Part shown: positions 1 through 7,060 of the stretch, one piece after another
Position numbering within the stretch: position 1 is the stretch's first letter
Layout: the number at the start of each line of letters is the position of its first letter
The notes under the pieces: generated by a model
What the model was told of the DNA's origin: nothing
The model's input: only the letters and a program-made list of their open reading frames with translations
Databases searched by the model: none
Program-made: the position numbers and the translations under genes
NCBI GenBank assembly: GCA_934501475.1
Contig: CAKSUL010000063.1
Location: 1-9,463, forward strand
Length of the DNA: 9,463 bases
From: an uncultured Roseovarius sp.
Lineage (GTDB): Bacteria; Pseudomonadota; Alphaproteobacteria; Rhodobacterales; Rhodobacteraceae
Reading direction: 5' to 3'

Positions 1-9
1 GAGCAAACC

Positions 10-2031
10 ATGCGCGTGGGAATCGAGGTCGGCGGAACATTTACCGATATGGTGGCCGTCGATGGCGACCGGATCGAACTTCGCAAAGTGCCCTCTACGC
101 CCTCGGCCCCGGACCGGGGGGTTCTGAACGCGCTGGAGGAATCGGGCATCGACGGCGCGCGCATCACGGACATGGTGCATGGCTCGACCGTGGCGACCAA
201 TGCGCTGCTGGAGCGCAAGGGCGCGCATGTGGCATTCGTGACCACTGCGGGATTCCGCGATATCCTGTTCCTGCAACGCCATGACCGGCGCAACATCTAT
301 GACCTGCGCTATCAGCGCCCCGAACCGGTGGTAAAGCGCGTCGATTGCTTTGAGGTGAGCGAGCGGATCGACGCGGATGGCGCCATCCTCAGGCCGCTGG
401 ATCTGGATGCGGTGAAAAAGGATCTTCTGCCTGATCTTCTGAAGGGCAAATATGATGCCGTGGCGATCTGCCTGCTGTCGTCCTATGTGAACGCCGCCCA
501 TGAAGAGGCCCTGTTCGAGCTGTTGAACGAGGCGCTGCCCGATACGGTGATTTCCCTGTCATCGCAGGTGACCCGCGAATTCCGCGAATTCGAGCGCGCC
601 TCGACCGCCACGCTGGCGGGCTATGTTCAGCCAGTGATCGACCGCTATATCGCGCGGCTGGAAAAGTCGCTCGAGGGGCTGGGCGTCAAGGCGCGGCTGT
701 CGATCATGCAGTCCAATGGCGGGCGCATTCCGGCCTCGGCAATGCGGCGCAACGCGATTGCGGCGCTGTTCAGCGGCCCGGCGGCGGGCGTCGTCGGCGC
801 AATCCGGCAGGTCGGGCGCAGCGGTGAGGGCAATCTGATCACCTTCGACATGGGCGGCACGTCGGCCGATGTCTGTCTTGTGACTGACGGACGCCCCGGC
901 ATTTCGCCGGATACGGAAATCGACGGCCTGCCGGTGCGCACGCCGGTCATCGACATCTCGACCGTGGGCGCCGGTGGCGGCTCGATCGTGTGGATCGACG
1001 ATGGCGGCATGTTGCGCGTCGGGCCGACCAGCGCGGGGGCCGAACCCGGTCCGGCCTGCTATGGCAAGGGCGGCACATTGCCCACGCTGACCGACGCGCA
1101 TGTGATCCGCGGCACCCTGCGCCCCGAGGCGTTTCTGGGCGGCGCGATGAGAATCCAGCGCGATCTGGCCATCGAGGCGTTCAGACCGATCGCCGAAACG
1201 CTGGGCCTGTCCGTGGCCGGGGCCGCATCGGCGGCGCTGCGTCTGGGGGCGGCCAATATCGTGCGCGCGATCCAGCACATCTCGACCGAGCAGGGCAAGG
1301 ACCCGCGCGACTACGCGCTGGTGCCCTATGGCGGCGCGGGGCCGTTGCTGGCCGCCGAGATCGCGGATGAATTGGGCGTGAACCGCGTCATCGTGCCGCC
1401 AAACCCCGGTGTGCTGTCGGCCTATGGGCTGATCGCATCGGATTTCGCGCGGATCTATGCCGCAACCCACCGCTTTGTCGTGGAGGGCGACGCGGGCGAG
1501 CGCGTGCGCGCCATCAAGGCGGATATGGAGGCCGAGGCGCGCGCCGATTTCGACACCTTCGATCTGGGCGGCGAGGTGCAGATCGGTTTCGTGGCCGACA
1601 TGCGCTTTGTCGGGCAGGCCTTCGAAGTGCCGGTCGATCTGGACGCGCGGACGCTGCAAGGGCTGGACGCCGCGACGCTGGAGGATCTGTTCCAGCAGGC
1701 GCATCACCGGATCTTCCTGCATGGCGGAACGGCGGGTCAGAAGGTCGAGGTGGTCAGTTTCCGCCTGACCGCCACCCGGCCCATCGGCAGCCTGCCGGCA
1801 TTCCGCGAGAAACCCAGCGATCTGGAACGCCCCGAGCATACGCAGTTCGACACGGGCGAGGGCGGGCCGCGCAAGATGGCGCTGCATTCCAGTTCGGAAC
1901 TGCCGGTGGGGCAGGCGGTGCCGGGGCTGGCGCTGATCGAGGGCTATTCCTCGACGATCTACCTGCCCGATGGCTGGATGATCACCCGCGACGCGGACGA
2001 CAACCTGACACTTGAAAGGAGCCGGACATGA
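10..2031 (+). CDS. hyuA: ATP-dependent hydantoinase/oxoprolinase subunit A (HyuA family)
   Basis: HyuA-type subunit, 673 aa, close to the usual family length. With HyuB it is expected to hydrolyse a cyclic amide bond (hydantoin, N-methylhydantoin, lactam or 5-oxoproline) using ATP in the cytoplasm; HyuA carries the actin-like ATPase fold. Seen: the N-terminal phosphate-binding motif GIEVGGTFTD (residues 4-13), HGSTVATNALLERKG (57-71), MQSNGG (233-238), FSGPAAGVVGA (254-264), the second phosphate motif DMGGTSAD (280-287), GAEPGPACYGKGG (343-355) and DPRDYALVPYGGAGP (431-445). The order is Hydant_A_N domain (about 1-180), Hydantoinase_A core (about 195-485), then a C-terminal domain. The start fits the family N-terminus, although only 9 nt of upstream sequence are visible. 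The stop overlaps the hyuB start (ATGA). Odd: the motif normally reading GGAGPLHA is GGAGPLLA here (Leu447 for His). The family is certain, but the substrate is unknown; acetophenone or acetone carboxylase-type relatives share this fold. Confidence 0.93.
   Translation: MRVGIEVGGTFTDMVAVDGDRIELRKVPSTPSAPDRGVLNALEESGIDGARITDMVHGSTVATNALLERKGAHVAFVTTAGFRDILFLQRHDRRNIYDLRYQRPEPVVKRVDCFEVSERIDADGAILRPLDLDAVKKDLLPDLLKGKYDAVAICLLSSYVNAAHEEALFELLNEALPDTVISLSSQVTREFREFERASTATLAGYVQPVIDRYIARLEKSLEGLGVKARLSIMQSNGGRIPASAMRRNAIAALFSGPAAGVVGAIRQVGRSGEGNLITFDMGGTSADVCLVTDGRPGISPDTEIDGLPVRTPVIDISTVGAGGGSIVWIDDGGMLRVGPTSAGAEPGPACYGKGGTLPTLTDAHVIRGTLRPEAFLGGAMRIQRDLAIEAFRPIAETLGLSVAGAASAALRLGAANIVRAIQHISTEQGKDPRDYALVPYGGAGPLLAAEIADELGVNRVIVPPNPGVLSAYGLIASDFARIYAATHRFVVEGDAGERVRAIKADMEAEARADFDTFDLGGEVQIGFVADMRFVGQAFEVPVDLDARTLQGLDAATLEDLFQQAHHRIFLHGGTAGQKVEVVSFRLTATRPIGSLPAFREKPSDLERPEHTQFDTGEGGPRKMALHSSSELPVGQAVPGLALIEGYSSTIYLPDGWMITRDADDNLTLERSRT
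2015..2021 (+). promoter_or_regulatory. Ribosome binding site of hyuB inside the end of hyuA
   Basis: AAAGGAG lies 6 nt before the hyuB ATG at 2028 and within the last hyuA codons. Together with the ATGA stop/start overlap it supports the hyuB start and suggests translational coupling, giving balanced A and B subunits. Confidence 0.75.
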
Positions 2032-3698
2032 CCCTCAGCGCAATCGACTACGCGGTCGTCAGTCAGGCCATTCTGGCCGGTGCCCGCGAAATGGGGACCA
2101 AGCTGATCCGCTCGGCCTATTCCACCATCCTGCGCGAGGCGCGCGACGGCTCGGCCGCCATTCTGGACCGCAACGGCTTTACCGTGGCGCAGGCCGAACT
2201 GATCCCGATGCAATTGGGCACCATCGGCGCGATCTTTCAATCCTGCGCCAGGATCTACGATCTGGACGAGGTGACGCCCGACGATTTCTTCGTGATGAAT
2301 GACAGCTATTCGGGCGGTCAGCACCTACAGGATGTCTTCTTCTTTCATCCGATCTTTGTCGGGGAGCGCCGCGTCGGGTTTGCCGCCTCGGTCGCGCATC
2401 ACCTCGATATCGGCGGGGGCAGTCCGGGCCTGTCGCCGCATGCGCGCGACGTGCATTCCGAGGGTCTGATCATTCCGCCGACCAAATTCTCGATGACGCG
2501 CGACTGGAACGGTGGCCCGCTCGAGCGTATCCTGCGCGCCAATGTGCGCGCGCCGCTGCAGACGATGGGCGATTTCAACGCCCAGATCGCCGCCAACCGG
2601 ATCGGCGCGCGCCGCGTGAGCGAGCTGTGCGAGCGCTACGGCACCGAGATGGTCGAGACCGTCATGGCCGAATTCCAGAGCTATACCGAACGCCGGGTGC
2701 GCGCGGGCATCGCGCAGGCCCCCGACGGGGTCTATCATGGTGAATCCGCCATCGACGACGATGGCATCACGGATCAGCCGGTGCGCGTCCGCTCGAAGGT
2801 GACGATCAAGGGCGACAGGATCACCGTGGATTACACCGGCACCGACGATCAGGTCACGACCAACCTCAACGCGCCGCTGGCCGCCACGATCTCGGCGACG
2901 ATGTCCTGCGTCAAGAGCGTCCTGACCGCGCCGGACATCCCGTTCAATGACGGGCTGTGCCGCTCGGTCGAGGTCATCGTGCCCGAGGGCTGCATCCTGA
3001 ACCCGCGCTACCCGGCACCGGTGCGCGCGCGCATGGAGATCTGCTATCGCGCGTTCAACGCCACGATGAAGGCGCTGGCGCAGGCGGTGCCCGAACAGGT
3101 GATCGCGGGGGGCTATGACACGACGACCGTCGCCTGCCTGTCCTGGCTGAACGAGGGCAGATATTCGGTCTATCTGGAGGTGTTCGGCGGCGGATACGGC
3201 GCGGCCTGCGATCAGGACGGGTGCGACGCCATCGACAGCCCGATGTCGAACTGCGCCAACACCCCCGTCGAAGCCATTGATCAGGATTATGAATTCTTCC
3301 GGGTCGAGGAATATGCGCTGATGCCCGACAGCTTTGGCCATGGCCGCCATCGCGGCGGTGCCGGCTTTCGGCGCGCGTTCCGCATCCTCAAGGACCGCGC
3401 GACGGTTGCCTTGTATGCCGACCGGTTCAAGCTGGCCGCCAGCGGGCTGTTCGGCGGCACCGACGGCACCACCGGGGCCTGTGAAATCCATCGGGGGGAT
3501 CAGGTGATCTCGTTGACCTCAAAGGACATGCAGGACCTCAAGAAAGGCGATCTGGTGGTGTTCCGCTTTGGCGGCGGCGCCGGCTATGGCCCGGCGAGTG
3601 AGCGCGCGCCCGAGGCCATCGAGGACGACATCCGTCAGGGCCTGCTGAGCGAGCAGGAGGCAAGCCGGGCCTATCCGAACCGGGTGGCCTGCGGATGA
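2028..3698 (+). CDS. hyuB: ATP-dependent hydantoinase/oxoprolinase subunit B (HyuB family)
   Basis: HyuB-type partner subunit of the preceding gene, 556 aa, near the normal family size. In characterised relatives HyuB binds the cyclic amide and a metal ion and works as a complex with HyuA. Seen: NDSYSGGQHLQDVFFF (91-106), HHLDIGGGSPGLSP (124-137), DVHSEGLIIPP (141-151), GDFNAQIAANRIGARR (181-196), DYTGTDDQVTTNLNAP (268-283), MSNCANTPVEA (406-416), GRHRGGAGFRR (439-449) and FRFGGGAGYG (512-521). By analogy with caprolactamase-type enzymes, D40, H99, D102 and H124 are candidate metal ligands; all are present, but the mapping is inferred. The ATG overlaps the hyuA stop by 4 nt, and a Shine-Dalgarno sequence AAAGGAG lies at 2015-2021, so translation is probably coupled. 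The MSNCANTPVE stretch occurs in one HyuB subgroup but does not by itself define the substrate. Confidence 0.93.
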   Translation: MTLSAIDYAVVSQAILAGAREMGTKLIRSAYSTILREARDGSAAILDRNGFTVAQAELIPMQLGTIGAIFQSCARIYDLDEVTPDDFFVMNDSYSGGQHLQDVFFFHPIFVGERRVGFAASVAHHLDIGGGSPGLSPHARDVHSEGLIIPPTKFSMTRDWNGGPLERILRANVRAPLQTMGDFNAQIAANRIGARRVSELCERYGTEMVETVMAEFQSYTERRVRAGIAQAPDGVYHGESAIDDDGITDQPVRVRSKVTIKGDRITVDYTGTDDQVTTNLNAPLAATISATMSCVKSVLTAPDIPFNDGLCRSVEVIVPEGCILNPRYPAPVRARMEICYRAFNATMKALAQAVPEQVIAGGYDTTTVACLSWLNEGRYSVYLEVFGGGYGAACDQDGCDAIDSPMSNCANTPVEAIDQDYEFFRVEEYALMPDSFGHGRHRGGAGFRRAFRILKDRATVALYADRFKLAASGLFGGTDGTTGACEIHRGDQVISLTSKDMQDLKKGDLVVFRFGGGAGYGPASERAPEAIEDDIRQGLLSEQEASRAYPNRVACG

Positions 3699-3707
3699 TC
3701 CGCGACA

Positions 3708-3732
3708 GCGCTGATGCCGGCCGGCACAGCGC
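3708..3732 (+). terminator. Strong hairpin just after hyuB (no T-run)
   Basis: Nine nt after the hyuB stop, GCGCTG (3708-3713) pairs with CAGCGC (3727-3732), and TGCC (3715-3718) pairs with GGCA (3723-3726). One A (3714) is bulged and the loop is GGCC. The 10-bp GC-rich stem has no following U-tract, so it is not a canonical intrinsic terminator. It could act as an attenuator, an RNA-stabilising 3' structure, or part of Rho-linked termination between hyuB and dctP. The inner TGCCGGCCGGCA is also a perfect 12-bp DNA palindrome, so a protein-binding site remains possible. Confidence 0.5.
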
Positions 3733-3752
3733 CAATCGCCATGTAAGGAAGG

Positions 3753-3770
3753 CCGCGCAACGGCGCGCGG
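3753..3770 (+). other. Second hairpin in the hyuB-dctP gap
   Basis: CCGCGC (3753-3758) and GCGCGG (3765-3770) form a 6-bp GC stem with a 6-nt loop, followed by AAAAC rather than a T-run. The same arm sequences recur in the gap before the amidohydrolase gene (7026-7042). The function is unknown, and short GC palindromes arise easily in DNA of this composition. Confidence 0.3.
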
Positions 3771-3807
3771 AAAACGGAAGGACGAAGCGCAAACGAGATT
3801 AACCGCG

Positions 3808-3836
3808 TTGTCACATCACAGGGGCAACGTCATACT
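3808..3836 (+). promoter_or_regulatory. Candidate sigma70-type promoter for dctPQM
   Basis: A -35 box TTGTCA (3808-3813; 5 of 6 consensus) and a -10 box CATACT (3831-3836; 4 of 6) are separated by exactly 17 nt. Transcription would begin near 3843, leaving a leader of about 19 nt that contains the dctP Shine-Dalgarno. It lies downstream of both hairpins in the hyuB-dctP gap, as expected if dctPQM can be transcribed apart from hyuAB. It is predicted from sequence only. Confidence 0.45.
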
Positions 3837-3845
3837 GACCAACAC

Positions 3846-3853
3846 AAGGGAGA
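3846..3853 (+). promoter_or_regulatory. Ribosome binding site that fixes the dctP start
   Basis: AAGGGAGA lies 8 nt before the ATG at 3862. It favours this ATG over the in-frame TTG at 3808, which coincides with the -35 box of the candidate promoter and would put 18 residues in front of a clean signal peptide. Confidence 0.75.
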
Positions 3854-3861
3854 CGAAAAAA

Positions 3862-4989
3862 ATGAAAAACAAACTGACCGGCGCCGCGATTGGCGCAATC
3901 CTCATGGCCGCGGCACTGCCCGCCGCCGCCGAGAACATCACCGCAAGCGTATGGTTCCCCGAAAGCCACCCCTTGACCGGCGACGGCTACATGGTGCTTG
4001 CCAAGACGCTGGAGGAAAAATCCGGCGGGGATCTCACGTTGCAGGTCTATACCGGAACGTCGCTGCTGCCGCCTGCGGCGCATCTGTCCGGGTTGCAGGA
4101 CGGGATCGTGGACATGACCTATCATGCGGGCACCTACACGCCGTCCGATCTGCCCGAGGACAACGTGCTGGCCGCATTGGGGATCGGTCTGGACAAGAGC
4201 ATGGTCGCGATGATGGCCGTGGCCGATTTCTACATGAACGATCCGGGCATGAAGGCGATGTTCGACCGTCTGGGCATCGTGTTCCTGGGGTCTTATGCCA
4301 CTCCGCAATACATGATGATCTGCAACACGCCGGTCACGACGCTGGACGAAATCAAGGGCAAGAAGATCCGCACGCCCTCGCCGGTGCATGCCGCATGGGT
4401 CGAAAGCGTGGGGGGAACACCGGTCAGCGTACCGTCCTCCGAGATGTTCAGCGGGCTGGAAAAAGGTCAGTTCGATTGCGTGTTCAATGCGGCGAACGAT
4501 CTGAAATCACGCTCGCTCTGGGATGTGGCGAAATACACCACATTGCTTGAGGTCGGATCGTATTTCGCGGGCTGGGAATATGCGATCAGCGCCGACAAAT
4601 GGGCGGCGCTCAGCGAAGAGCACCGTCGCATGATACTGGATGCGATGCCGGAAAACCTGGTCAATATCGCCCAGAAATATCAGGAATCCTCGGATGTCGC
4701 ATTGGCCGAGGCTGGCGATCACGGCGTCACGGTGTCCGAGCCGGGCGCTGATCTTCAGGCCAATCTGGATGAATTCAACGCCACCGGGGTGGAGCCGATG
4801 GCGTATGAAACCGCGGCAAACCTGGGCGCGCAGGATGCAGAAGGTCTGGTGTCACGGTTCAGGGAAACCTACGCGAAATGGAACAAGCTGCTGGACGGGG
4901 TGTCACGCGACGATGCCGCCGCGCTGAGCAAGATCCTGGCCGAGAACCTCTATGACAAGACCGACGCGGCCAGCTACGGCCTGAACTGA
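3862..4989 (+). CDS. dctP: TRAP transporter periplasmic solute-binding subunit (DctP family)
   Basis: Periplasmic binding protein of a tripartite ATP-independent transporter, 375 aa from the ATG, at the long end of the family. The N-terminus is a classical Sec signal peptide: a basic start (MKNK), a hydrophobic stretch and ALPAAA, with likely cleavage after A23. Seen: WFPESHPLTGDGY (31-43) near the mature N-terminus, the conserved linker segment IKGKKIRTPSP (164-174) with Arg170, and PSSEMFSGLEKGQFD (191-205). The Arg corresponds to the family residue that normally salt-bridges the carboxylate of the ligand, so a carboxylated substrate is likely (inference). It heads a dctP-dctQ-dctM unit and is separated from hyuB by 163 nt holding hairpins and a candidate promoter. 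The association with hyuAB suggests uptake of the hydantoinase substrate or a relative, although the ligand cannot be named. Confidence 0.92.
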   Translation: MKNKLTGAAIGAILMAAALPAAAENITASVWFPESHPLTGDGYMVLAKTLEEKSGGDLTLQVYTGTSLLPPAAHLSGLQDGIVDMTYHAGTYTPSDLPEDNVLAALGIGLDKSMVAMMAVADFYMNDPGMKAMFDRLGIVFLGSYATPQYMMICNTPVTTLDEIKGKKIRTPSPVHAAWVESVGGTPVSVPSSEMFSGLEKGQFDCVFNAANDLKSRSLWDVAKYTTLLEVGSYFAGWEYAISADKWAALSEEHRRMILDAMPENLVNIAQKYQESSDVALAEAGDHGVTVSEPGADLQANLDEFNATGVEPMAYETAANLGAQDAEGLVSRFRETYAKWNKLLDGVSRDDAAALSKILAENLYDKTDAASYGLN

Positions 4990-5001
4990 GACCAAGACTG
5001 A

Positions 5002-5031
5002 CCGGCACGGGCGCGAAACCGCCTGTGCCGG
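5002..5031 (+). other. Hairpin between dctP and dctQ
   Basis: Arms 5002-5013 and 5020-5031 form a 12-bp stem around the 6-nt loop CGAAAC. The single non-Watson-Crick position (5009/5024) is a G-U pair in plus-strand RNA. It starts 13 nt after the dctP stop and ends 9 nt before the dctQ ribosome binding site, with no T-run. The likely role is to stabilise the dctP part of the message or partly block read-through, giving more binding protein than membrane subunits. That role is inferred. Confidence 0.6.
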
Positions 5032-5040
5032 CTGGTTCAG

Positions 5041-5049
5041 GAGGAGGGA
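5041..5049 (+). promoter_or_regulatory. Ribosome binding site that fixes the dctQ start
   Basis: GAGGAGGGA ends 5 nt before the ATG at 5055. It decides against the in-frame GTG at 5025, which lies inside the 3' arm of the dctP-dctQ hairpin and would add ten residues not typical of the family. Confidence 0.8.
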
Positions 5050-5054
5050 CACCG

Positions 5055-5594
5055 ATGGCCCAGGAGGGCGGATTCATAGATGGTGCAATCAAATGGCTGT
5101 CCTGGTTCCTGGCGGCCATCGGCGGGATCGCACTGGTGCTGATGATGGTGCAGACCGTCGCGGATGTCGTTGCGGATCAGTTCTTTACCCGACCGATCCC
5201 GGGCAATCTCGAGGTGATCTCGGTCTATCACATGGTGCTGGTGGTGTTTCTGCCGCTGGCCTATATCGAGCGCCGCCACGAACATATCCAGGTCGATCTG
5301 CTCTATCAGTTGATGCCGCGCATGCTGCAACGCATCACGCTGGTGCTGGGCTATCTGCTGAGTGCCGGGTTCTTCGGGATCCTCACCTGGCGGACATGGG
5401 GGGACGCGATCAAGTCGCTGGCCAAGAACGAGATGCTGATGGGCAATGTCTATGTCATCATCTGGCCGGCCAAATTCGTGCTGCCGATCGGTTTTGGCGC
5501 CATTGCCCTGGTGGTGCTGCTGCATGCCTGGCGCGCGGCAAGTGATCGCACATTCACGCCCGATGCGCCTTCCGCGGGCGAGGGGCATGTCTGA
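5055..5594 (+). CDS. dctQ: TRAP transporter small membrane subunit (DctQ family)
   Basis: Small integral membrane subunit, 179 aa, normal for DctQ. Four hydrophobic segments are visible at about residues 16-40, 52-72, 92-113 and 138-158, the usual DctQ topology. The loop after the second segment carries the family-like pattern AYIERRHEHIQVDLL (69-83), comparable to the R/H-rich stretch in most DctQ proteins. It forms the membrane complex with DctM and helps dock the binding protein. It lies 65 nt after dctP and 65 nt before dctM, in the standard P-Q-M order. The family is divergent in sequence, so the call rests on topology, the motif and its position between clear dctP and dctM genes. Nothing is truncated. 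Confidence 0.9.
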   Translation: MAQEGGFIDGAIKWLSWFLAAIGGIALVLMMVQTVADVVADQFFTRPIPGNLEVISVYHMVLVVFLPLAYIERRHEHIQVDLLYQLMPRMLQRITLVLGYLLSAGFFGILTWRTWGDAIKSLAKNEMLMGNVYVIIWPAKFVLPIGFGAIALVVLLHAWRAASDRTFTPDAPSAGEGHV

Positions 5595-5659
5595 CGGATT
5601 TCGCCCCCTCTTCGACTCCGAAACAACGTGAAGAACCGTATTGGAAAGAGACCCGCTTG

Positions 5660-6967
5660 ATGAGCAATATTGACATCGGTTTCATCGGTCTGGGCGCCGG
5701 CATCGTGCTATTGCTGCTGCGGGTGCAGATCGGCGTGGCCCTTGGGCTGGTGTCGTTCATCGGCATTGCGGTGCTGCTGAACATGCGCGCGGCATGGGGG
5801 ATCATCACCGCGATCCCGTTCAATTTCGTGGGCGACTGGAACCTTACCGCGATCCCGATGTTCCTGCTGATGGGCTTTGTCGCGTCTGAATCCGGCCTGT
5901 CCTCGGGGCTGTTTCGAACCATGCGGATATTGCTGTCCTGGCTGCCCGGGGGGCTGGCCGTGGCCAGCGTGGGGGCCAGTGCGATGCTGGCGGCGGCGTC
6001 GGGGTCTTCGGTGGCCACCTCATCGGCCTTCGCGCGCATCGCCACGCCCGAGATGCTGCGTTATCGCTATGATCCGGGGCTGGCCACGGGGGTGATCGCG
6101 GCGGCGGGCACGCTGGGATCGCTCATTCCGCCCAGTATCCTGATGATCATCTACGGCTATATCGCCGAAGTGTCGGTGGCCAAGCTGTTCGCGGCGGGCG
6201 TCGTTCCGGGCATCCTGACGGCGCTGGCGTTTTCCGCGATGATCATCGTGCGCTGCACGCTCAAACCGGATCTTGCGCCACCGGTGCGCGAAAGGTTCAC
6301 CCGCGCCGATATCCGCCAGGCCATCGCCGAGACATGGGCGTTGCCGGTGATCATCCTCGGCGTGTTGTCGGGGATATTCCTGGGCATATTCACCCCGACC
6401 GCCGCCGGGGCGGTGGGGGCGGCGCTGGCCATTGTCGTCGCCCTTGTGCGTCGCGCCCTGACGGCCGGCGTGATGATGGCCTCGGTCCGCCAGACGCTGA
6501 TCGGGACGTCCAGCATCTTCATGGTGGTGATCGGCACCGCCCTGCTGGGCAAGTTCATGGCGCTTTCGGGGGTGCCGACCTTTGTCGCGCAGAGCTTTGT
6601 CAGTTTCGGCACCTCGCAGCTGCTTGTGCTGGTGGCGATCGCGCTGCTCTATCTCTTTCTGGGCTGTTTTCTCGACTCGATCGGGATCCTGCTGCTGACG
6701 ATGCCGATCATCCTGCCGATGGCCACTGAAAGCGGGCTTGACCTGATCTATCTCGGCATCATCCTGGTCAAGCTTCTCGAGATCGGGTTGCTGACGCCCC
6801 CTGTCGGGCTGAACGTCTATGTCATCAAGGGGGCCTTGGGCGACCGTGTGTCGCTGACGGCAATCTTTCGCGGCGTCGGGTGGTTCATCGCGATCGATGT
6901 GGTCGTGTTGACCTTCCTCATCTCATTCCCGCAACTGTCGCTGTGGCTGCCGGGGATGATGCAATAA
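5660..6967 (+). CDS. dctM: TRAP transporter large membrane subunit (DctM family)
   Basis: Large membrane subunit, 435 aa, the usual DctM length; it carries the sodium-coupled transport path in the inner membrane. Many hydrophobic helices are visible across the length. Family signatures: AAASGSSVATSSA (111-123) followed by PEM (130-132), GTLGSLIPPSI (150-160), GIFTPTAAGAVG (242-253), LGCFLDSIGILLLTMPIILP (334-353) and GLLTPPVGLNVYVIKG (376-391). The TPTAAG and TPPVGLN loops correspond to regions that line the sodium and substrate site in structurally studied relatives. ATG 5660 is chosen over the TTG one codon upstream; GGAAAGAG at 5643-5650 is a suitably spaced ribosome binding site. The gene ends directly before a 19-bp inverted repeat. 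Confidence 0.95.
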   Translation: MSNIDIGFIGLGAGIVLLLLRVQIGVALGLVSFIGIAVLLNMRAAWGIITAIPFNFVGDWNLTAIPMFLLMGFVASESGLSSGLFRTMRILLSWLPGGLAVASVGASAMLAAASGSSVATSSAFARIATPEMLRYRYDPGLATGVIAAAGTLGSLIPPSILMIIYGYIAEVSVAKLFAAGVVPGILTALAFSAMIIVRCTLKPDLAPPVRERFTRADIRQAIAETWALPVIILGVLSGIFLGIFTPTAAGAVGAALAIVVALVRRALTAGVMMASVRQTLIGTSSIFMVVIGTALLGKFMALSGVPTFVAQSFVSFGTSQLLVLVAIALLYLFLGCFLDSIGILLLTMPIILPMATESGLDLIYLGIILVKLLEIGLLTPPVGLNVYVIKGALGDRVSLTAIFRGVGWFIAIDVVVLTFLISFPQLSLWLPGMMQ

Positions 6968-6968
6968 G

Positions 6969-7011
6969 GCGTTCTGCATCTGATCCGGGGCACGGATCAG
7001 GTGCAGGACGC
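6969..7011 (+). terminator. 19-bp hairpin immediately after dctM
   Basis: Arms 6969-6987 and 6993-7011 pair over 19 positions around the 5-nt loop GGGCA, beginning one nt after the dctM stop. Two positions (6973/7007 and 6979/7001) are not Watson-Crick, and both are U-G pairs in plus-strand RNA; on the minus strand they would be A-C mismatches. That points to an RNA structure of the plus-strand transcript. There is no U-tract, so it may be a 3'-stabilising or attenuating structure, or a Rho-assisted end of the dctPQM message. The inner CTGATCCG/CGGATCAG dyad could alternatively be an operator. Confidence 0.6.
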
Positions 7012-7025
7012 AGACGGTTATCGCC

Positions 7026-7042
7026 CCGCGCCACATGCGCGG
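7026..7042 (+). other. Short hairpin in the amidohydrolase leader
   Basis: CCGCGC (7026-7031) and GCGCGG (7037-7042) form a 6-bp stem with the loop CACAT, 18 nt before the amidohydrolase start. The arms are identical to those of the hairpin at 3753-3770 before dctP. The role is unknown. Confidence 0.3.
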
Positions 7043-7060
7043 ATCACTGGGAGACAAGGC

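Noticed and set aside
421..441. Short direct repeat GATCTTCTG x2 in hyuA
   Set aside because: Two copies 12 nt apart inside coding sequence, encoding DLL-type residues; no sign of a functional repeat.
573..590. Tandem 9-nt repeat CCGCGAATT x2 in hyuA
   Set aside because: It encodes the REFREFE segment, part of the normal HyuA pattern (TREFREFERASTA), so it is explained by the protein sequence.
559..1887. Long minus-strand open frame (442 codons) across hyuA
   Set aside because: It is antisense to strong HyuA motifs. The translation is rich in Arg, His, Gln and Ala with no recognisable domain, as usual for the opposite frame of GC-rich coding DNA.
2325..3491. Long minus-strand open frame (388 codons) across hyuB
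   Set aside because: Same pattern: antisense to an intact family protein, low-complexity composition, no credible domain.
7001..7060. GTG 7001 as start of the amidohydrolase
   Set aside because: It lies inside the 3' arm of the hairpin after dctM and adds 20 atypical residues; ATG 7061 has a good ribosome binding site and fits the family.
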